A stretch of 64,000 nt of DNA from contig JALHQN010000011.1 of assembly GCA_022841915.1 (NCBI GenBank), forward strand, positions 97,592 to 161,591, read 5' to 3'. Source of the DNA: Burkholderiales bacterium (GTDB lineage Bacteria > Pseudomonadota > Gammaproteobacteria > Burkholderiales > WYBJ01). Shown piece by piece: positions 7,677 through 18,983 of this stretch (the stretch's first letter is position 1; each line of letters starts with the position of its first letter). Below the pieces are notes generated by a model, which was given only the letters and a program-made list of their open reading frames with translations, ran no database searches and was not told the DNA's origin. The translations under genes and the position numbers were made by a program.

Positions 7677-9943
7677 GTGAGCTTCGCGTACTCGAGCGCG
7701 AGCCACTTCATGCCCTCGGTCTGGAAGTTGACCTGCACCCGGGCATCGGCGCCCCGCCCCTCGGCACCGATGATGACCCCGCGGCCGAACTTCGGATGCA
7801 CGACGCTTTGACCCACGCGCCACGGCGACCCCGGCGCAGAACTGAAGCCCGTCTCGCGCATCGACCCACGTCCCCCTGAGCCGAACGATGAAGAGAGCGT
7901 CCGAGCGCCTTCGCCGCGCGCAGCCGATCCGCCCACGGCCTTGAGCAACAGCGGCGGCAACTCGAGCAGGAACCGCGAACGGATGTTGTAGCGCGTCTGG
8001 CCGTGCAGCATGCGGCTCTGCGCATAGGTCACGTAGAGCCTGCGCCGCGCGCGCGTGATCGCGACATACATGAGGCGCCGCTCTTCGTCCAACCCGTCGG
8101 CCTCGGTCAGACTGTTCTCGTGCGGGAACAAGCCTTCCTCCATGCCGCCGATGAATACGGTGTGAAACTCCAGGCCCTTGGCGGAATGCACGGTCATCAA
8201 TTGCAGCGCCTGCACGCCGGCCTCGGCCTGATGATCGCCCGCCTCCAGCGCCGCATGCGTGAGAAACGCTGTCAGGGTAGGATCTTCGTTGCCCGGATCA
8301 TTGGCGAAGAGCGTGGCCGCGTTCACCAGTTCGCCCAGGTTCTCAAGGCGATCGGTGCCTTCGCGCTCGGCCTTGTAGTGGGCATTCAATCCGCATTTCT
8401 CCACCACGTGCTCGACCGTCTCGCCGAGCCCCAGACCTTCGCATCCCTGGCGCAAGCGCTCGATCAAGGCGACGAAGCCTTCCACGCCGCGCGTAGCGGC
8501 GACGGGCCCGCCGAACTCGCCAGCGTCAGGCTTGCGCTTGCCGCTGTCCGCCTTGGCTTTGGCCGCCGCCCAAAGGGTGCTGCCCGCGGCTTTGGCTGCA
8601 TCCTGCAACTGTTCCAGCGTGCGGTTGCCGATGCCTCGGGTGGGGAAATTAACCACCCGCAGGAAGGCGTTGTCATCGTCCGGGTTGCCCACGAGCCGCA
8701 AGTAGGCGAGCGCGTGCTTGATCTCCTGACGCTCGAAGAAGCGCAGCCCGCCGTAGACGCGGTACGGAATCCCTGCGGAGAACAATGCGTGCTCCAGCAC
8801 GCGCGACTGGGCGTTGGAGCGGTAAAGCAAGGCGATCTCGTCGCGCTGCACGCCTTCGGCGATCAGCGCCTTGACCTCGTCGACGATGAAACCAGCCTCC
8901 TCCAGGTCGCTGGTCGCCTCGAACACGCGTATGGGCTCGCCCTTGCCCTCGGACGTCCACAGATTCTTGCCCAGGCGACGGCGATTGTTCGCGATCACCG
9001 CATTGGCCGCTTCCAGGATGTTGCCGTGCGAGCGGTAGTTCTGTTCCAGCTTGATGATGCGCTCGACATGGAAGTCGCGCTCGAAGTGCTGCATGTTGGC
9101 GACATTGGCCCCACGGAAAGCGTAGATCGACTGGTCGTCGTCACCGACCGCGAAGATCGAGCAGTCCGCCTCGATCTGTGCCGCCGCGCCGGGTGCGGCC
9201 AGCGCAAAACCCTTGGATGCACGGGCGCCGTCCCCGGCAAGCAGCTTGAGCCAGCGGTATTGCAGCACGTTGGTATCCTGGAATTCGTCGACCAGGATGT
9301 GCTTGAAACGCGCCCGATAGTGGTCGCGCAGGATTTCGTTGCGCTGCAAGAGTTCGAAGCAGCGCAAGAGCAGTTCGGGAAAGTCGACGACGCCCTCGCG
9401 ATTGCACTGTTCGTCGTAGGCGGCGAAGATTTCCGTCATCCGGCGCGCGTAATCGTCATAGGCATCGACGTCGCGCGCCCGCTTGCCCTCCTCCTTGGCC
9501 GCATTGATGAACCATTGCACCTGCCGCGGCGGAAACTTCTCGTCGTTGACCTTCATCGCCTTCATCAGGCGCTTGATGGCCGCCTGCTGATCCTGCGTAT
9601 CCAGAATCTGAAACACTTGCGGCAAACCCGCTTCGCGAAAGTGGGCGCGCAGCATGCGGTTGCACAAGCCGTGGAAGGTGCCGATCCACATCCCGCGCAT
9701 GTTGATCGGCAACATCGCCGCGACGCGTGCGAGCATCTCCTTGGCCGCCTTGTTCGTGAACGTCACGGCGAGAATCGAAGCCGGTGTGGCCTGGCCCGTG
9801 GAAATGAGCCATGCGATGCGGGTGGTGAGGACGCGCGTTTTTCCGCTGCCCGCGCCGGCGAGTATCAGGGCGGACTGGCCGGGAAGCGTGACGGCTTCGA
9901 GTTGCTCGGGATTGAGTCCGGAGAGAAAAGCAGGCTGCTGCAT
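7667..9943 (-). CDS. uvrD: DNA helicase II, UvrD
   Basis: A 758-residue SF1A 3'-5' helicase for nucleotide excision repair and mismatch repair. The Walker A A-G-A-G-S-G-K-T is near residue 32, the Walker B region reads V-D-E-F-Q-D-T-N, and motif III is G-D-D-D-Q-S-I-Y-A-F-R-G. The helicase C-terminal motifs Q-N-Y-R-S, V-H-S-A-K-G-L-E-F and V-A-I-T-R-A-R are all present. The last about 50 residues (W-R-V-G-Q-S-V-V-H-P-K-F-G-R-G to the end) match the UvrD C-terminal Tudor-like domain, which separates it from Rep. I start at the ATG at 9943. The ATG at 9973 lies inside a TATAAT sequence that may be the promoter. Confidence 0.95.
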   Translation of the reverse strand: MQQPAFLSGLNPEQLEAVTLPGQSALILAGAGSGKTRVLTTRIAWLISTGQATPASILAVTFTNKAAKEMLARVAAMLPINMRGMWIGTFHGLCNRMLRAHFREAGLPQVFQILDTQDQQAAIKRLMKAMKVNDEKFPPRQVQWFINAAKEEGKRARDVDAYDDYARRMTEIFAAYDEQCNREGVVDFPELLLRCFELLQRNEILRDHYRARFKHILVDEFQDTNVLQYRWLKLLAGDGARASKGFALAAPGAAAQIEADCSIFAVGDDDQSIYAFRGANVANMQHFERDFHVERIIKLEQNYRSHGNILEAANAVIANNRRRLGKNLWTSEGKGEPIRVFEATSDLEEAGFIVDEVKALIAEGVQRDEIALLYRSNAQSRVLEHALFSAGIPYRVYGGLRFFERQEIKHALAYLRLVGNPDDDNAFLRVVNFPTRGIGNRTLEQLQDAAKAAGSTLWAAAKAKADSGKRKPDAGEFGGPVAATRGVEGFVALIERLRQGCEGLGLGETVEHVVEKCGLNAHYKAEREGTDRLENLGELVNAATLFANDPGNEDPTLTAFLTHAALEAGDHQAEAGVQALQLMTVHSAKGLEFHTVFIGGMEEGLFPHENSLTEADGLDEERRLMYVAITRARRRLYVTYAQSRMLHGQTRYNIRSRFLLELPPLLLKAVGGSAARGEGARTLSSSFGSGGRGSMRETGFSSAPGSPWRVGQSVVHPKFGRGVIIGAEGRGADARVQVNFQTEGMKWLALEYAKLTAA

Positions 9944-9971
9944 GGGCGGGAACCGGTGGCGATCAAGCGGC

Positions 9972-9977
9972 ATTATA
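9972..9977 (-). promoter_or_regulatory. candidate -10 box of uvrD
   Basis: Read on the minus strand the bases are TATAAT, 28 bases before the chosen uvrD start. The sequence runs directly into G, so a longer uvrD frame with ATG at 9973 would begin inside this hexamer. No clear -35 box lies upstream. Confidence 0.35.
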
Positions 9978-10141
9978 CCGAGCGCCGTCCTTCCACCCCC
10001 CGATCACGACGCGGCCGCCCTGCGTGCATCGGCCGGACATGCCTGCCCGGCGCCTCTCGTGGTAGTGTTCAGCGAGGGTACCGGGCATCGGCCAAGCGCG
10101 CAGTCCGGGACGAACATCGTACATCGACGAGGCAATCTGGC

Positions 10142-10753
10142 ATGAAACTCTACATCACCGACGGCTCGCCCTACGCGCGCATCGTGCGGGCGGTCATCAT
10201 CGAAAAGGGCCTGCAGGACCGAGTCGAGATCATCAGCGCACAAACGCGTCAGGCAGGCAGTCCCTACTACGCGATCAACCCGTCGGGCCGCGTGCCGTAT
10301 CTGGTCCGCGACGACGGTGTCGGCCTGGAGGAATCGGCCTTGATATGTGCCTACCTCGATCACCTGGACGGCCAGCCGCGATTCGATCCGCCCGCCGGCG
10401 ATGCGCGCTGGGAGCCGCTGCGCCTCGAAGCCCTCGCCCGCAGCATGATCGACGGTCTGGCGGTATTGATCCGCGAGGTCAGGCGCCCGGAGAGCGAACG
10501 TTCGCCGACCATCATCCGGCACGAGCTCGACCGCGCCGCACGCTTGTCCCAGCATTGGGAGCAGGAAATCGACCACCCGTGGATGCGGGGCCCGATCAAC
10601 CTGGCCCAGCTGACGCTCGGCAGCGCACTCAGTCTCGAAGCACGCAAGGCAGGCTTCAGCTGGCGCGAAGGGCATCCCAAGCTCACCGCGTGGTACGACA
10701 CCCTTGCCGCGCGACCGTGCATGGCGCTCACGCATCCTTCGGGAAGACACTAG
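10142..10753 (+). CDS. glutathione S-transferase family protein
   Basis: A 203-residue cytosolic protein with an N-terminal thioredoxin-like half (M-K-L-Y-I-T-D-G-S-P-Y-A-R-I-V-R) and a C-terminal helical half. The S-P-Y near residue 9 provides the candidate glutathione-activating Ser or Tyr. The cis-proline signature G-R-V-P-Y-L-V and the E-S-A-L-I glutathione-binding turn are present near residues 50-65. It resembles short bacterial GSTs of the YibF type. The substrate is unknown. The SelW-like gene follows 23 bases downstream on the same strand, so the two may form a small redox unit. Confidence 0.85.
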   Translation: MKLYITDGSPYARIVRAVIIEKGLQDRVEIISAQTRQAGSPYYAINPSGRVPYLVRDDGVGLEESALICAYLDHLDGQPRFDPPAGDARWEPLRLEALARSMIDGLAVLIREVRRPESERSPTIIRHELDRAARLSQHWEQEIDHPWMRGPINLAQLTLGSALSLEARKAGFSWREGHPKLTAWYDTLAARPCMALTHPSGRH

Positions 10754-10776
10754 CCCGAAGCGCGAGCGTGCCGGCC

Positions 10777-11064
10777 ATGAACCATGTCGAGATCGTCTAT
10801 TGCAGTCAGTGCCGCTGGGGCTTGCGGGCGAGCTGGATGGCGCAGGAGCTGCTGTCCACGTTCAGCGACGAGATCACCGCACTGACGCTGCGCCCCGGTT
10901 CGGGTGGCGTATTCGAAGTTCGGGCGAACGCGCATCTCGTCTGGTCGCGCGCAGCCGAGCAACGCTTCCCCGACATCACGGAACTCAAGCAGCGAATCCG
11001 GGATCGCATCGCCCCGCAACGTCACCTCGGCCACACTGACCGCAGGTCCGGGCGCAGCGGCTGA
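10777..11064 (+). CDS. SelT/SelW/SelH (Rdx) family protein, cysteine form
   Basis: A 95-residue protein of the Rdx family, small thioredoxin-like proteins related to mammalian selenoprotein W. The redox motif is C-S-Q-C near residues 9-12, with cysteine in place of the selenocysteine of the animal proteins. It is followed by W-G-L-R-A-S-W-M-A-Q-E-L and the G-G-V-F-E-V segment typical of the family. Bacterial members are thought to have glutathione-linked redox roles, but none is firmly assigned. The start is the only ATG in front of the motif. A much longer open frame from 10345 overlaps the GST gene and is not credible. Confidence 0.85.
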   Translation: MNHVEIVYCSQCRWGLRASWMAQELLSTFSDEITALTLRPGSGGVFEVRANAHLVWSRAAEQRFPDITELKQRIRDRIAPQRHLGHTDRRSGRSG

Positions 11065-11110
11065 TGTCATCTCGGGCGCCGGCGACCGGTCAAGTCCGCG
11101 GCCGCACGAT

Positions 11111-11138
11111 CCGGATCACGCTGCGCACCCGGATCACG
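11111..11138. repeat. short direct repeat in a convergent intergenic gap
   Basis: The 10-mer CCGGATCACG occurs at 11111-11120 and 11129-11138, eight bases apart, between the SelW-like gene and ctaG. A partly overlapping inverted pair, CACGCTGC (11117-11124) and GCAGCGTG (11149-11156), could form a long-loop hairpin. No function is evident. Confidence 0.3.
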
Positions 11139-11164
11139 TCGAATCGCAGCAGCGTGAGCCGCGC

Positions 11165-12088
11165 CTAGTCCGAATGGCGCAGCGCCCCTCCCGCGGGCAC
11201 ATGCTCTCGCGCCAGGCGCGCAAACGAGCGGCCTGCGATCCATAGCGCCGCCACGATGTAGACGAGCCCGCCGGGCACCCACATGATCAACCCCGCAAGC
11301 GCTTGATCTTCGAAAGGGCTGACGCCGAACTCGGAGGCGCGAAGCGCATAGGCGGGGTACCACAGGTGGGTCGAGAAGACCATCAGGGCACCGAGAGCGC
11401 CCGTATGCAGCATGGTGGTGAAGAGCAATGCCGCCGCGATCGCGTGCGACTTCAGGCGTCGCAAGTTGCCGCACACTGCCCACCAGAACAGGAGGCCGGA
11501 CAGCAAGAAGCTCAGGTGCTGAAAAGTGTGCACAGCCTCGCTCGCGAGCGCCGCCTGAAAAAAGACCGGCGCATGCCAAACCCAGATCGCCAGTGCGTGG
11601 CCCCCCCAGGCGATGGCAGGCGCCGTGATCACTGTCCATGCCGCCCGCAGCCACGGGATCCGGGCGATCCTGCCCCAGGCGCGTCTGCCGCGCGGCGTCA
11701 GACCCCAACTCCACGCTTCCAAGGGCCTGCCGAGCACGAGCAAGGGCGCCGCCACGATCATCAATAACTCGTGCTGGACCATGTGCCCCCACAGCGAGCG
11801 ACTGCCGAAGTCGTCCAGGGGGGACACGAGCGCGCCCCCCAGCACACACCACCCGAGACCGAAAGCGGCCGCCTGCGCGAAACCCACGCCGCGGCCGAGC
11901 CCCGCTCTGGCCCATAGTCGACGCACCCCCTGCCCATAGATCCACGCAGCAACGATGAGGGGTGCGAGCACGACCGGATCGAAATTCCACTGCAGCGCGG
12001 TGCCGTGGGGCGATCCGATGTGCGCGTGGGCCGGGGACAGCCAGAATGCGAGGCCGCCGAGGCAAAGTAAGGGTCGCGTCGCGCGCAT
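11165..12088 (-). CDS. ctaG: cytochrome c oxidase assembly protein, CtaG_Cox11-unrelated caa3 CtaG family
   Basis: A 307-residue polytopic membrane protein of the caa3-type CtaG family (Pfam Caa3_CtaG), needed in Bacillus for copper-dependent assembly of caa3 oxidase. It begins with a signal-like segment ending A-H-A-H, then shows about seven membrane segments. Histidine motifs typical of the family are visible: W-G-H-M-V-Q-H-E-L-L-M, I-W-V-W-H-A-P, H-T-F-Q-H-L-S-F-L and T-T-M-L-H-T-G-A-L-G-A. These are probable copper or haem ligands. No cytochrome oxidase subunit is nearby, so it is an orphan here. Confidence 0.85.
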   Translation of the reverse strand: MRATRPLLCLGGLAFWLSPAHAHIGSPHGTALQWNFDPVVLAPLIVAAWIYGQGVRRLWARAGLGRGVGFAQAAAFGLGWCVLGGALVSPLDDFGSRSLWGHMVQHELLMIVAAPLLVLGRPLEAWSWGLTPRGRRAWGRIARIPWLRAAWTVITAPAIAWGGHALAIWVWHAPVFFQAALASEAVHTFQHLSFLLSGLLFWWAVCGNLRRLKSHAIAAALLFTTMLHTGALGALMVFSTHLWYPAYALRASEFGVSPFEDQALAGLIMWVPGGLVYIVAALWIAGRSFARLAREHVPAGGALRHSD

Positions 12089-12231
12089 GCGTGCATGTCC
12101 TCAATGAGTCGCACGCCTTGGACGGCGCCGTCTCGGTCAGATGTGCCCCGCTCGCGCACGCGCCATGCCCCGCACGACGCCACGTCGGCGACAACGTACG
12201 GCTCTGCTCGCCTGGGTTAAACTTCGGCGCG

Positions 12232-12672
12232 ATGAAGACCTGTCCTCGCGTGCTCGCTCTCGTCCTCGCGCACACCCTGTCCGCGTCGGTCGCATGCGCG
12301 CAAGCCCAGACACCGCCCCCACCGCGCAAGCTCATTGCGATCCATGCCCCTCAGCACGACCCCTTGTTCATCGACGCGAGCAGCATTCAGCGCCGAGGCG
12401 ACCAGATCGTCTTCAAGTACTTGCTCGACGTGCTGGCCCCGGACGAGACATCCGGGGTGCCCAGCGTGTGGAAATCGAACGAGATCGAAGCCTCGATCGA
12501 CTGCATCAAGCGCACCGTCACGGTACGCCGACTGGTGGCCTATTCGGGACGGCGCGGATCGGGTAGTCCCACGGCCGTACATTCCGTCATGGCTGCGGGC
12601 GCCAAGCCGGCAGCCATCGCGCCGAAGTCGACCTTCGCCTATCTCGAAGACCACCTCTGCACCACGCGCTGA
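12232..12672 (+). CDS. small exported protein, surface-adhesin E-like
   Basis: A 146-residue secreted protein. Residues 1-22 form a signal peptide ending V-A-C-A, then a short proline-rich linker. The body has F-I-D-A-S-S-I-Q-R-R-G-D-Q-I-V-F-K-Y, W-K-S-N-E-I-E-A-S-I-D-C and a C-terminal cysteine (E-D-H-L-C-T). This matches the small beta-rich surface-adhesin E-like family, in which the two cysteines probably form a disulfide. The role in this organism is unknown. It precedes oxyR by 116 bases on the same strand. Confidence 0.65.
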   Translation: MKTCPRVLALVLAHTLSASVACAQAQTPPPPRKLIAIHAPQHDPLFIDASSIQRRGDQIVFKYLLDVLAPDETSGVPSVWKSNEIEASIDCIKRTVTVRRLVAYSGRRGSGSPTAVHSVMAAGAKPAAIAPKSTFAYLEDHLCTTR

Positions 12673-12788
12673 CCGTCATTGCGCCATCGCCTGAGCGGGC
12701 TGCACTCGCCTGATCACGTCATAGACAGGGTGAATCGGGCAACACGCTTTGATAAGCTTGCTGAATCGCCACTACCCGAGCCGCGACG

Positions 12789-13697
12789 ATGAATCTCAAC
12801 GAGTTGCGTTACGCCGTCGCCGTGGCGCAGATGAAAAATTTCCGCCGCGCCGCAGAAAAGTGTTTCGTGACCCAGCCTGCGCTGTCGCTGGCGATCCAGA
12901 AACTCGAGGACGAACTGGGCGTGCAGTTGTTCGAACGGTCGCGCACGGAAGTGAGCCTCACCCCGATCGGCAGCCGCGTGATCGAACAAGCCCAGCGCGT
13001 GCTGGAAGAAGCCGCCAAGATCGCCGAGATCGCCCGCCAAGGCAAGGATCAGCTGGTCGGCACGCTCAAGCTCGGCGCCATCTATACGGTCGCGCCCTAT
13101 CTGCTACCCGACCTCATCCCCATCCTGCACCGGAAGGCGCCTCTGATGCCCCTGGAGGTGGAAGAGAACCTGACCGCGCAGCTGGACGTTCTGCTGCGTA
13201 ACGGCCGCCTCGATGCCGCCATCATCGCGCTGCCTTTCGACGTGCCGAACGTCCATACGCTGGCGCTCTACGACGAGCCCTTCAACGTCGTCGTGCCGAC
13301 CGATCACGCATGGGCGAAGCGCAGTTCGATTCGCGCCGAGGAACTCTCGAGCGAAAAGGTCTTGATGCTGGCGAGCGGGCACTGCTTCAGCAATCAAGTG
13401 GCCGAAGCCTGCCCGGAACTGCAGAAGCATGGCGGCGAGGTGCTGCAAGGCAATTCGCTGGAAACGATCCGCAACATGGTGGCGTCCGGACTGGGGATCA
13501 CGGTGCTGCCCGCGAGTTCCGACAGCCCGCGCTATCGCAGTCCGCTGCTCAAGGTAGTGCCCTTCAAGGGTCCGGCGCCATCACGGCGCATCGCGCTCGC
13601 ATGGCGCAAGAGCTTCGCGCGCGACAAGGCCATCGAAGTGCTGGCAGACGCCATTCGAGCCACCAAGATCCCGGGCGCGCAATTCATGCCGGTGTGA
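12789..13697 (+). CDS. oxyR: LysR-type hydrogen peroxide sensor, OxyR
   Basis: A 302-residue LysR-family regulator. The N-terminal winged helix-turn-helix spans about 1-60 (F-R-R-A-A-E-K-C-F-V-T-Q-P-A-L-S). The substrate domain carries S-G-H-C-F with the cysteine at residue 199 and A-C-P-E with the cysteine at residue 208, exactly the positions of the peroxide-sensing pair in E. coli OxyR. S-L-E-T-I-R-N-M-V-A-S-G-L-G-I-T follows as in the family. It should switch on peroxide defence genes when the disulfide forms. No catalase or peroxiredoxin gene is next to it, so its targets lie elsewhere. Confidence 0.93.
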   Translation: MNLNELRYAVAVAQMKNFRRAAEKCFVTQPALSLAIQKLEDELGVQLFERSRTEVSLTPIGSRVIEQAQRVLEEAAKIAEIARQGKDQLVGTLKLGAIYTVAPYLLPDLIPILHRKAPLMPLEVEENLTAQLDVLLRNGRLDAAIIALPFDVPNVHTLALYDEPFNVVVPTDHAWAKRSSIRAEELSSEKVLMLASGHCFSNQVAEACPELQKHGGEVLQGNSLETIRNMVASGLGITVLPASSDSPRYRSPLLKVVPFKGPAPSRRIALAWRKSFARDKAIEVLADAIRATKIPGAQFMPV

Positions 13698-13719
13698 CGC
13701 ATGCCACTCGATCCTCGCT

Positions 13720-13749
13720 GCCGGGCTCGCGTACGCGGACGAGCCTGGC
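13720..13749. terminator. hairpin between convergent oxyR and receiver-ATPase gene
   Basis: GCCGGGCTCG (13720-13729) pairs with CGAGCCTGGC (13740-13749), ten base pairs including one G-T, with a 10-base loop. It fills the gap between two converging genes, which supports a bidirectional terminator. There is no long T-tract on either side. Confidence 0.5.
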
Positions 13750-13750
13750 G

Positions 13751-14650
13751 TCAAAGCCGCTTGACAGCCGTGACGACGTTGCCGCAACCCTGATAGCGCA
13801 GCTCGTCGAAGCAGACGCGCCGCGCAATGGCGATGCCGCGTCCGTGCAGATCCATGACCCGGCTCGGATGCAGCTCCAAATAGGCATGCCAGTCGAACCC
13901 GGCGCCCATGTCCGTGATCGTGAACTCCACCCTGTCCGCGCGGCGCTCGAGTTCCAGGGTCGCGAAGCGCTCCGCATATTCAGGATCGCGCAGGCGTCGC
14001 TCGATCTCCTCGTGCCAGCGGCCGCTGTGCAGCATGCGCGACTTGTCCGCGTAGGTGATCCCCAGATTGCCGTGTTCGACGGCATTGACCATCAGTTCGG
14101 CGAGTCCCATGGCCGTCTGGGCCGCGTCCTTCAGAGTGCTCGCTGCCAGCGCAGCCAGGTTGCGCGCCTCGTCCAGCGTGCGGAAGCGAAACTTGGCATG
14201 CTCGATCAGCTCGAAGGTGTCGCGCATGCGCGCGAGATCGGCAACCACCGCGCGCTGATGCAAACGATCGCGCACGGCCGTGCGAACGATGGTCTGCAGC
14301 ACTTCGGGCGAAAAAGGTTTGGTGAGGTAGTAGAAGGCGCCTTCGCGCAGCCCCTCGATGACCTGCTCGGTTGCGGCCGCAGCCGTCTGCAGGATGACCG
14401 GCACGTTGCTCAGCTCGGGATGGCTCTTCATGCGGCGCAGAATTTCCAGGCCGTCCATGTCGGGCATCATTCGATCGAGCAGAACAGCATCGAACCGCTC
14501 GGGCGTCTGGGTCAGCTTGCGCCAGGCCGCACCACCGTCGGGCGCCTCTTCCAGGCAGAACCCCTGATCCGCGAGGCATTCGCGCACGATCATGCGATTG
14601 GTGTCGTCGTCATCGACCACCAGGAGGAAGCTGCAATCGGCTGGCTTCAT
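13751..14650 (-). CDS. response regulator with C-terminal anti-sigma-type ATPase domain
   Basis: A 299-residue protein. Residues 8-125 form a receiver domain with the acidic triad near D13-D15, phosphoacceptor Asp59 (V-L-L-D-R-M-M-P-D) and the T-K-P Lys near 110. The second half is a GHKL ATPase of the RsbW/SpoIIAB kind: N-box E-L-M-V-N-A-V-E-H-G-N near 185 and G-box D-M-G-A-G-F-D near 245, ending in a G-R-G-I loop. Such fusions usually act in partner-switching control of sigma factors or as antisigma kinases. No histidine kinase or anti-sigma antagonist is adjacent. The FecR-SPOR gene lies 116 bases upstream on the same strand. Confidence 0.8.
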   Translation of the reverse strand: MKPADCSFLLVVDDDDTNRMIVRECLADQGFCLEEAPDGGAAWRKLTQTPERFDAVLLDRMMPDMDGLEILRRMKSHPELSNVPVILQTAAAATEQVIEGLREGAFYYLTKPFSPEVLQTIVRTAVRDRLHQRAVVADLARMRDTFELIEHAKFRFRTLDEARNLAALAASTLKDAAQTAMGLAELMVNAVEHGNLGITYADKSRMLHSGRWHEEIERRLRDPEYAERFATLELERRADRVEFTITDMGAGFDWHAYLELHPSRVMDLHGRGIAIARRVCFDELRYQGCGNVVTAVKRL

Positions 14651-14766
14651 ACGCGAAATTCAATAGGCCTGAGGAAACCCTTAACGACCGCCACACCGGC
14701 CGCTTGAATGGCGACGAAGCGCAGTCGGCGAGTCGACGCCCGTCGATGACGGGCGATCGGAGCCGG

Positions 14767-15648
14767 CTACCCGCGCCCGATGCGGATCTCTCCCAAACCG
14801 GGGAGCGCGCGAATCCGGTTGGCCAGGGCTTGCGCTTCTTCCTGATCGGGGAGATCGCCGATGCGCACCCGGTAAACGAGCCGTCCGTCGACCGTCGCCG
14901 GGCGAATCCGGGCCGGATAGCCGGCGGCGCGAACCGTGTCGTAGACAGCCAACGCGCCTTGCTGGTCGTCGAACTGCGCCAGATGGACATGCCAGCGACC
15001 GCCCTGACGAGCGCCGCCCTGCCCCGGGAGGATTTCCGTCTCGGCAGCCCACTGCGCCAATTGCTCGCTCGAAACCGGCTGAACAGGCAGCGCGGGCGCG
15101 TTCTTGGGCGCAATGTAGAAGGACAAGGGCTGATCCATGGTGAACTGGGCTTCCCCATCCCTCTGCACCGAAATGCGGCCTTCGATCAGACAGACGATAT
15201 CGCGGTCTGCCGCGGCCTTGCCCCAGATGTCGGTCCCGCGGATGCCCGCCGTGACGGTTGCGATGCGCACATCGAATTCGCGTCGCCCCCGAAAGCGATG
15301 AGTGGTCTGGGTGGTGAAACGAAACGCCCCGCGCAACACATCGAGCGCCGCGGTCATCAGACTGCCTCCCGGCTCGCGCCGCAGTGCGAGGCGGTCGATG
15401 GCAAGCTGCGCCTGCTCGCCGAGCTTCACAGAGCTGCCCTCCGCCAGACGCAAGAGCACTCTTCCTTGCGCGCCGCTCACGACCCGATCGCCGTCGCGCA
15501 ATTGCATGCCTATCGACAAGGGCTCCAACCGACCGACGCGCTCCACCCAGGCAGGCGACTGAACCGCCTCGACCACGGCCTCGGCGGCGGCCTGCGCCGT
15601 CGAGACAATCACCACGAGAGCCAATGCAAGCAAGGATCGGATCGACAC
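14767..15648 (-). CDS. exported FecR-domain protein with C-terminal SPOR domain
   Basis: A 293-residue secreted protein. A Sec signal peptide (about 1-22, ending A-Q-A-A) is followed by a FecR-type domain. Its I-G-M-Q-L-R-D-G-D-R-V and L-L-R-L-A-E-G-S-S-V-K-L segments and its T-A-G-I-R-G-T-D-I motif are visible, as in LPS- and stress-associated FecR proteins. The last about 78 residues (W-H-V-H-L-A-Q-F onward to I-R-I-G) form a SPOR repeat, which binds glycan strands lacking stem peptides. The frame is open to 15804, but GTG at 15648 with GAGG 5 bases upstream gives the signal peptide its proper place. It is divergent from leuS. Confidence 0.75.
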   Translation of the reverse strand: MSIRSLLALALVVIVSTAQAAAEAVVEAVQSPAWVERVGRLEPLSIGMQLRDGDRVVSGAQGRVLLRLAEGSSVKLGEQAQLAIDRLALRREPGGSLMTAALDVLRGAFRFTTQTTHRFRGRREFDVRIATVTAGIRGTDIWGKAAADRDIVCLIEGRISVQRDGEAQFTMDQPLSFYIAPKNAPALPVQPVSSEQLAQWAAETEILPGQGGARQGGRWHVHLAQFDDQQGALAVYDTVRAAGYPARIRPATVDGRLVYRVRIGDLPDQEEAQALANRIRALPGLGEIRIGRG

Positions 15649-15743
15649 GCACACCTCGACTTTAGGCAGAGGCGAAGAGTGTGCGGGAGGCGCGCATGAC
15701 ACGCAAGTGCCCGACGCCGAACGGATTCCGCGACGGGATACAG

Positions 15744-18391
<2,648 letters not shown>

Positions 18392-18395
18392 TCTC

Positions 18396-18965
18396 ATGAA
18401 GCTCGCGCCTCGGACGAACGCCCTGCATTCCGGATCGGAACGATCCACACCCGCTACGGCCTCACTCTGCCTGCAGCGTAGACGGCTGCTGCTGGCAGGC
18501 GCCGCGAGCGCCCTGCTCGCCGGATGCGGATTTCAATTGCGTGGCGCCGCTCGTCTGCCGTTCTCCAGCCTGCATGTCCAGCTCTCGCCCGGCACACTGC
18601 TCGGCCAGGAAATCCGGCGCGCACTGCGAGCAAGCGACGTCCGGATCGAGGAAACGCCAGCCACCGCGGAGGCCACCCTCATCATACTGAGCGAACTGCG
18701 CGAGAAGCAGATCCTCTCGCTGGGCGGCCAGGGACGCGTGCGCGAGTTTCAGTTGCGCTACCGGTTGGCCTATCAGGTCACCGGACCGAAGGCGTCGATC
18801 ATTGCGCCCCCCAGCGAAATCGTGCTCAAGCGCGATATCTCGTTCAACGACAACGAGGCGCTCGCCAAGGAATCGGAGGAGGCGCTGCTCTATCGCGACA
18901 TGCAGACCGATGCGGTGCAGCAACTGCTGCGGCGGCTGCAGGCCATCAAAGTCGCCTCGTCCTGA
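18396..18965 (+). CDS. lptE: LPS-assembly lipoprotein LptE
   Basis: The 189-residue outer-membrane lipoprotein plugs the LptD barrel and helps insert lipopolysaccharide. The lipobox L-L-A-G-C ends at about residue 44 after a hydrophobic stretch. The extra 28 residues before this make the signal peptide unusually long, and a later start may be used. The mature part begins G-F-Q-L-R-G, the standard LptE opening, and the fold-defining Q-L-R-Y-R-L-A-Y-Q-V segment follows. It starts 4 bases after leuS, the usual position in proteobacteria. Confidence 0.93.
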   Translation: MKLAPRTNALHSGSERSTPATASLCLQRRRLLLAGAASALLAGCGFQLRGAARLPFSSLHVQLSPGTLLGQEIRRALRASDVRIEETPATAEATLIILSELREKQILSLGGQGRVREFQLRYRLAYQVTGPKASIIAPPSEIVLKRDISFNDNEALAKESEEALLYRDMQTDAVQQLLRRLQAIKVASS

Positions 18966-18983
18966 GGCTAGCCGCCCGCCGCC

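Noticed and set aside
8003..10141. A long plus-strand frame running across uvrD into the GST gene.
   Set aside because: Only the last part (from 10142) is a real gene; the rest is antisense to uvrD.
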